49,052 nt of DNA from assembly GCA_015522385.1 (NCBI GenBank), contig WAMJ01000289.1:1-49052 (forward strand), written 5' to 3'. Every line of letters starts with the position of its first letter. Within the stretch, counting starts at the first letter, position 1. The translations under genes were made by a program, and so were the position numbers. Below the pieces are notes generated by a model. It ran no database searches and was not told the origin of the DNA. It worked only from the letters and a program-made list of their open reading frames with translations. This DNA is from Candidatus Heimdallarchaeota archaeon. GTDB taxonomy: Archaea; Asgardarchaeota; Heimdallarchaeia; Heimdallarchaeales; Kariarchaeaceae. Shown here piece after piece: positions 48,111 through 49,052 of this stretch.

Positions 48111-49052
48111 TCATGTGTGGATACCTTGGTCTTCCAACCACCTTGTGGCATCGATAGCAGCTTGGCATCCCATACCAGCAGCGGTAATAGCTTGTCGATA
48201 TCTCGTATCCACGACGTCACCCGCTGCGAACACACCCTCGATATTTGTGTAGGTGTATTTCTGTGTGAGTACGTATCCCTTGTCATCCAATTCTATCTGA
48301 TTCTTGAATATCCCTGTATTGGGTATATGTCCAATTGCTATGAATACACCATCCAGATCAAGATCCTCAAACTCTCCAGTTACTGTATTCTTGAGCTTGA
48401 CTCCAGTGACAGATTCTAGGAACCCGTCCTTCTTGGAGTAGATATCCTCAACTACTCTATTAAGTAAGAACTCAATCTTTGGATTCTCTTTGGCCCGGTC
48501 AAGCATAATTTTGGAGGCCCTGAATCCCTCTCTTCTGTGGATGATGTAGACTTTCTTGGCGTATCGAGTGAGGAATGAAGCCTCCTCCATGGCGCTATCA
48601 CCACCGCCAACGACACAGACTACCTTGTCCTTGAAGAATGCCCCATCACAAGTTGCACAGGACGATACCCCAGATCCGGTGAGCCTCTTCTCTGATTCAA
48701 GTCCTAACCACCGAGCACTAGCTCCAGTGGATATAATCACCGAGTGTGCCTTGTACTCTGCGCTGTATGTCTTGACAGTGAACGGTCTCTGACTAAAGTC
48801 GACTTCGGTTACATCCTCGTTGATTATTTCAGCTCCAAATTTCGCAGCCTGTGCCCTCATCTCCTCCATAAGATCTTGACCTTGGATGCCATCCTTGAAG
48901 CCAGGGAAATTCTCGACCTCTGTGGTCAACATCAATTGACCACCCGCTTGATATCCTGCCAGAAGGAGGGGTTTGAGTTCTGCTCTTGCTGCATAGATTC
49001 CAGCGGTGTATCCCGAAGGTCCGCCACCAATTATGATGACATTTCGAACATT
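48111..49052 (-). CDS. trxB: Thioredoxin reductase, N-terminus cut by window edge
   Basis: The frame stays open to the right window edge. Translating inward from it gives NVRNVIIIGGGPSGYTAGIYAARAE, the FAD-binding start of thioredoxin reductase, so only a few residues are missing. The redox disulfide SSCATCDGAFF, the NADPH motif GGGDSAMEEASFL and the second FAD segment GVFAAGDVVDTRYRQA are present. It uses NADPH to reduce thioredoxin or a glutaredoxin-like protein and could supply the PrxQ-type peroxiredoxin at 19.9 kb. An internal ATG at 48935 is not the true start. Confidence 0.95.
   Translation of the reverse strand, partial: NVRNVIIIGGGPSGYTAGIYAARAELKPLLLAGYQAGGQLMLTTEVENFPGFKDGIQGQDLMEEMRAQAAKFGAEIINEDVTEVDFSQRPFTVKTYSAEYKAHSVIISTGASARWLGLESEKRLTGSGVSSCATCDGAFFKDKVVCVVGGGDSAMEEASFLTRYAKKVYIIHRREGFRASKIMLDRAKENPKIEFLLNRVVEDIYSKKDGFLESVTGVKLKNTVTGEFEDLDLDGVFIAIGHIPNTGIFKNQIELDDKGYVLTQKYTYTNIEGVFAAGDVVDTRYRQAITAAGMGCQAAIDATRWLEDQGIHT

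Noticed and set aside
1..49052. tRNA, rRNA, CRISPR array, intact insertion sequence or replication origin
   Set aside because: No cloverleaf-like T-loop sequences, regularly spaced repeats, transposase motifs or ORB-like repeats were seen by eye; a covariance-model scan would be needed to exclude small RNAs.

Overview
The window looks like chromosomal DNA of an archaeon, most probably an Asgard archaeon. The archaeal evidence is a 20S proteasome alpha/beta pair, a threonyl-tRNA synthetase with the archaeal N-terminal editing domain, an NFACT/RqcH homologue, a TFS-like zinc ribbon, and TATA boxes placed about 25-30 nt before many start codons, as in leaderless archaeal genes. A compact Ras/Rab-type GTPase, a leucine-rich-repeat protein and a RING-like cross-brace zinc finger favour Asgard. 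No rRNA is present, so this placement is an inference from gene content.

Layout. 1-2.5 kb: nadA and nadC diverge from a shared promoter region (NAD synthesis from quinolinate), followed by an IscA/HesB-type protein with a Gly/Cys tail. 2.6-4.2 kb: FAD glycerol-3-phosphate dehydrogenase. 4.23-6.6 kb: an accessory island of gene remnants, a small zinc-ribbon gene, a RelB/RelE toxin-antitoxin pair, and a second frameshifted copy of the antitoxin with its promoter. 6.6-13.9 kb: a lipocalin-like gene, then a BMP-family (nucleoside-type) ABC importer. Its two permeases and double ATPase lie on the minus strand; a CoA-binding protein, a small winged-helix regulator and the binding protein lie on the plus strand.

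14-20.3 kb: LRR protein, multi-zinc-ribbon protein, a tandem ThyX-like protein, a large secreted protein with a broken metalloprotease motif, an unknown protein, AlkA-type DNA glycosylase and a PrxQ-type peroxiredoxin. 20.5-27.2 kb: a small membrane protein, aldehyde:ferredoxin oxidoreductase, a helical protein, two similarly built membrane-anchored ectodomain proteins, and the Ras-like GTPase. 27.2-32.7 kb: wHTH regulator, TFS N-domain-like protein, NFACT protein with a small Cys protein upstream, the RING-like protein and a flavin disulfide reductase. 32.6-37.1 kb: two membrane proteins, OppF/OppD-type ATPases and endonuclease III.

37.1-49 kb: a PD-(D/E)XK plus coiled-coil protein, a DUF3467-like protein, a nickel superoxide dismutase with its SodX protease, a small zinc ribbon and an ACT-like protein, a PIN-domain protein, thrS, psmA/psmB, a GalT-like protein, a stand-alone Lrp/AsnC RAM domain apparently starting at ATT, and thioredoxin reductase running off the right edge.

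Shared themes are oxidative-stress handling (Ni-SOD, PrxQ, TrxB, disulfide reductase), DNA base repair (AlkA, Nth), and protein quality control (proteasome, NFACT, possibly the RING-like protein). Genes are tightly packed, with several convergent pairs whose stop codons overlap. I saw no tRNA, rRNA, CRISPR array or intact insertion sequence.
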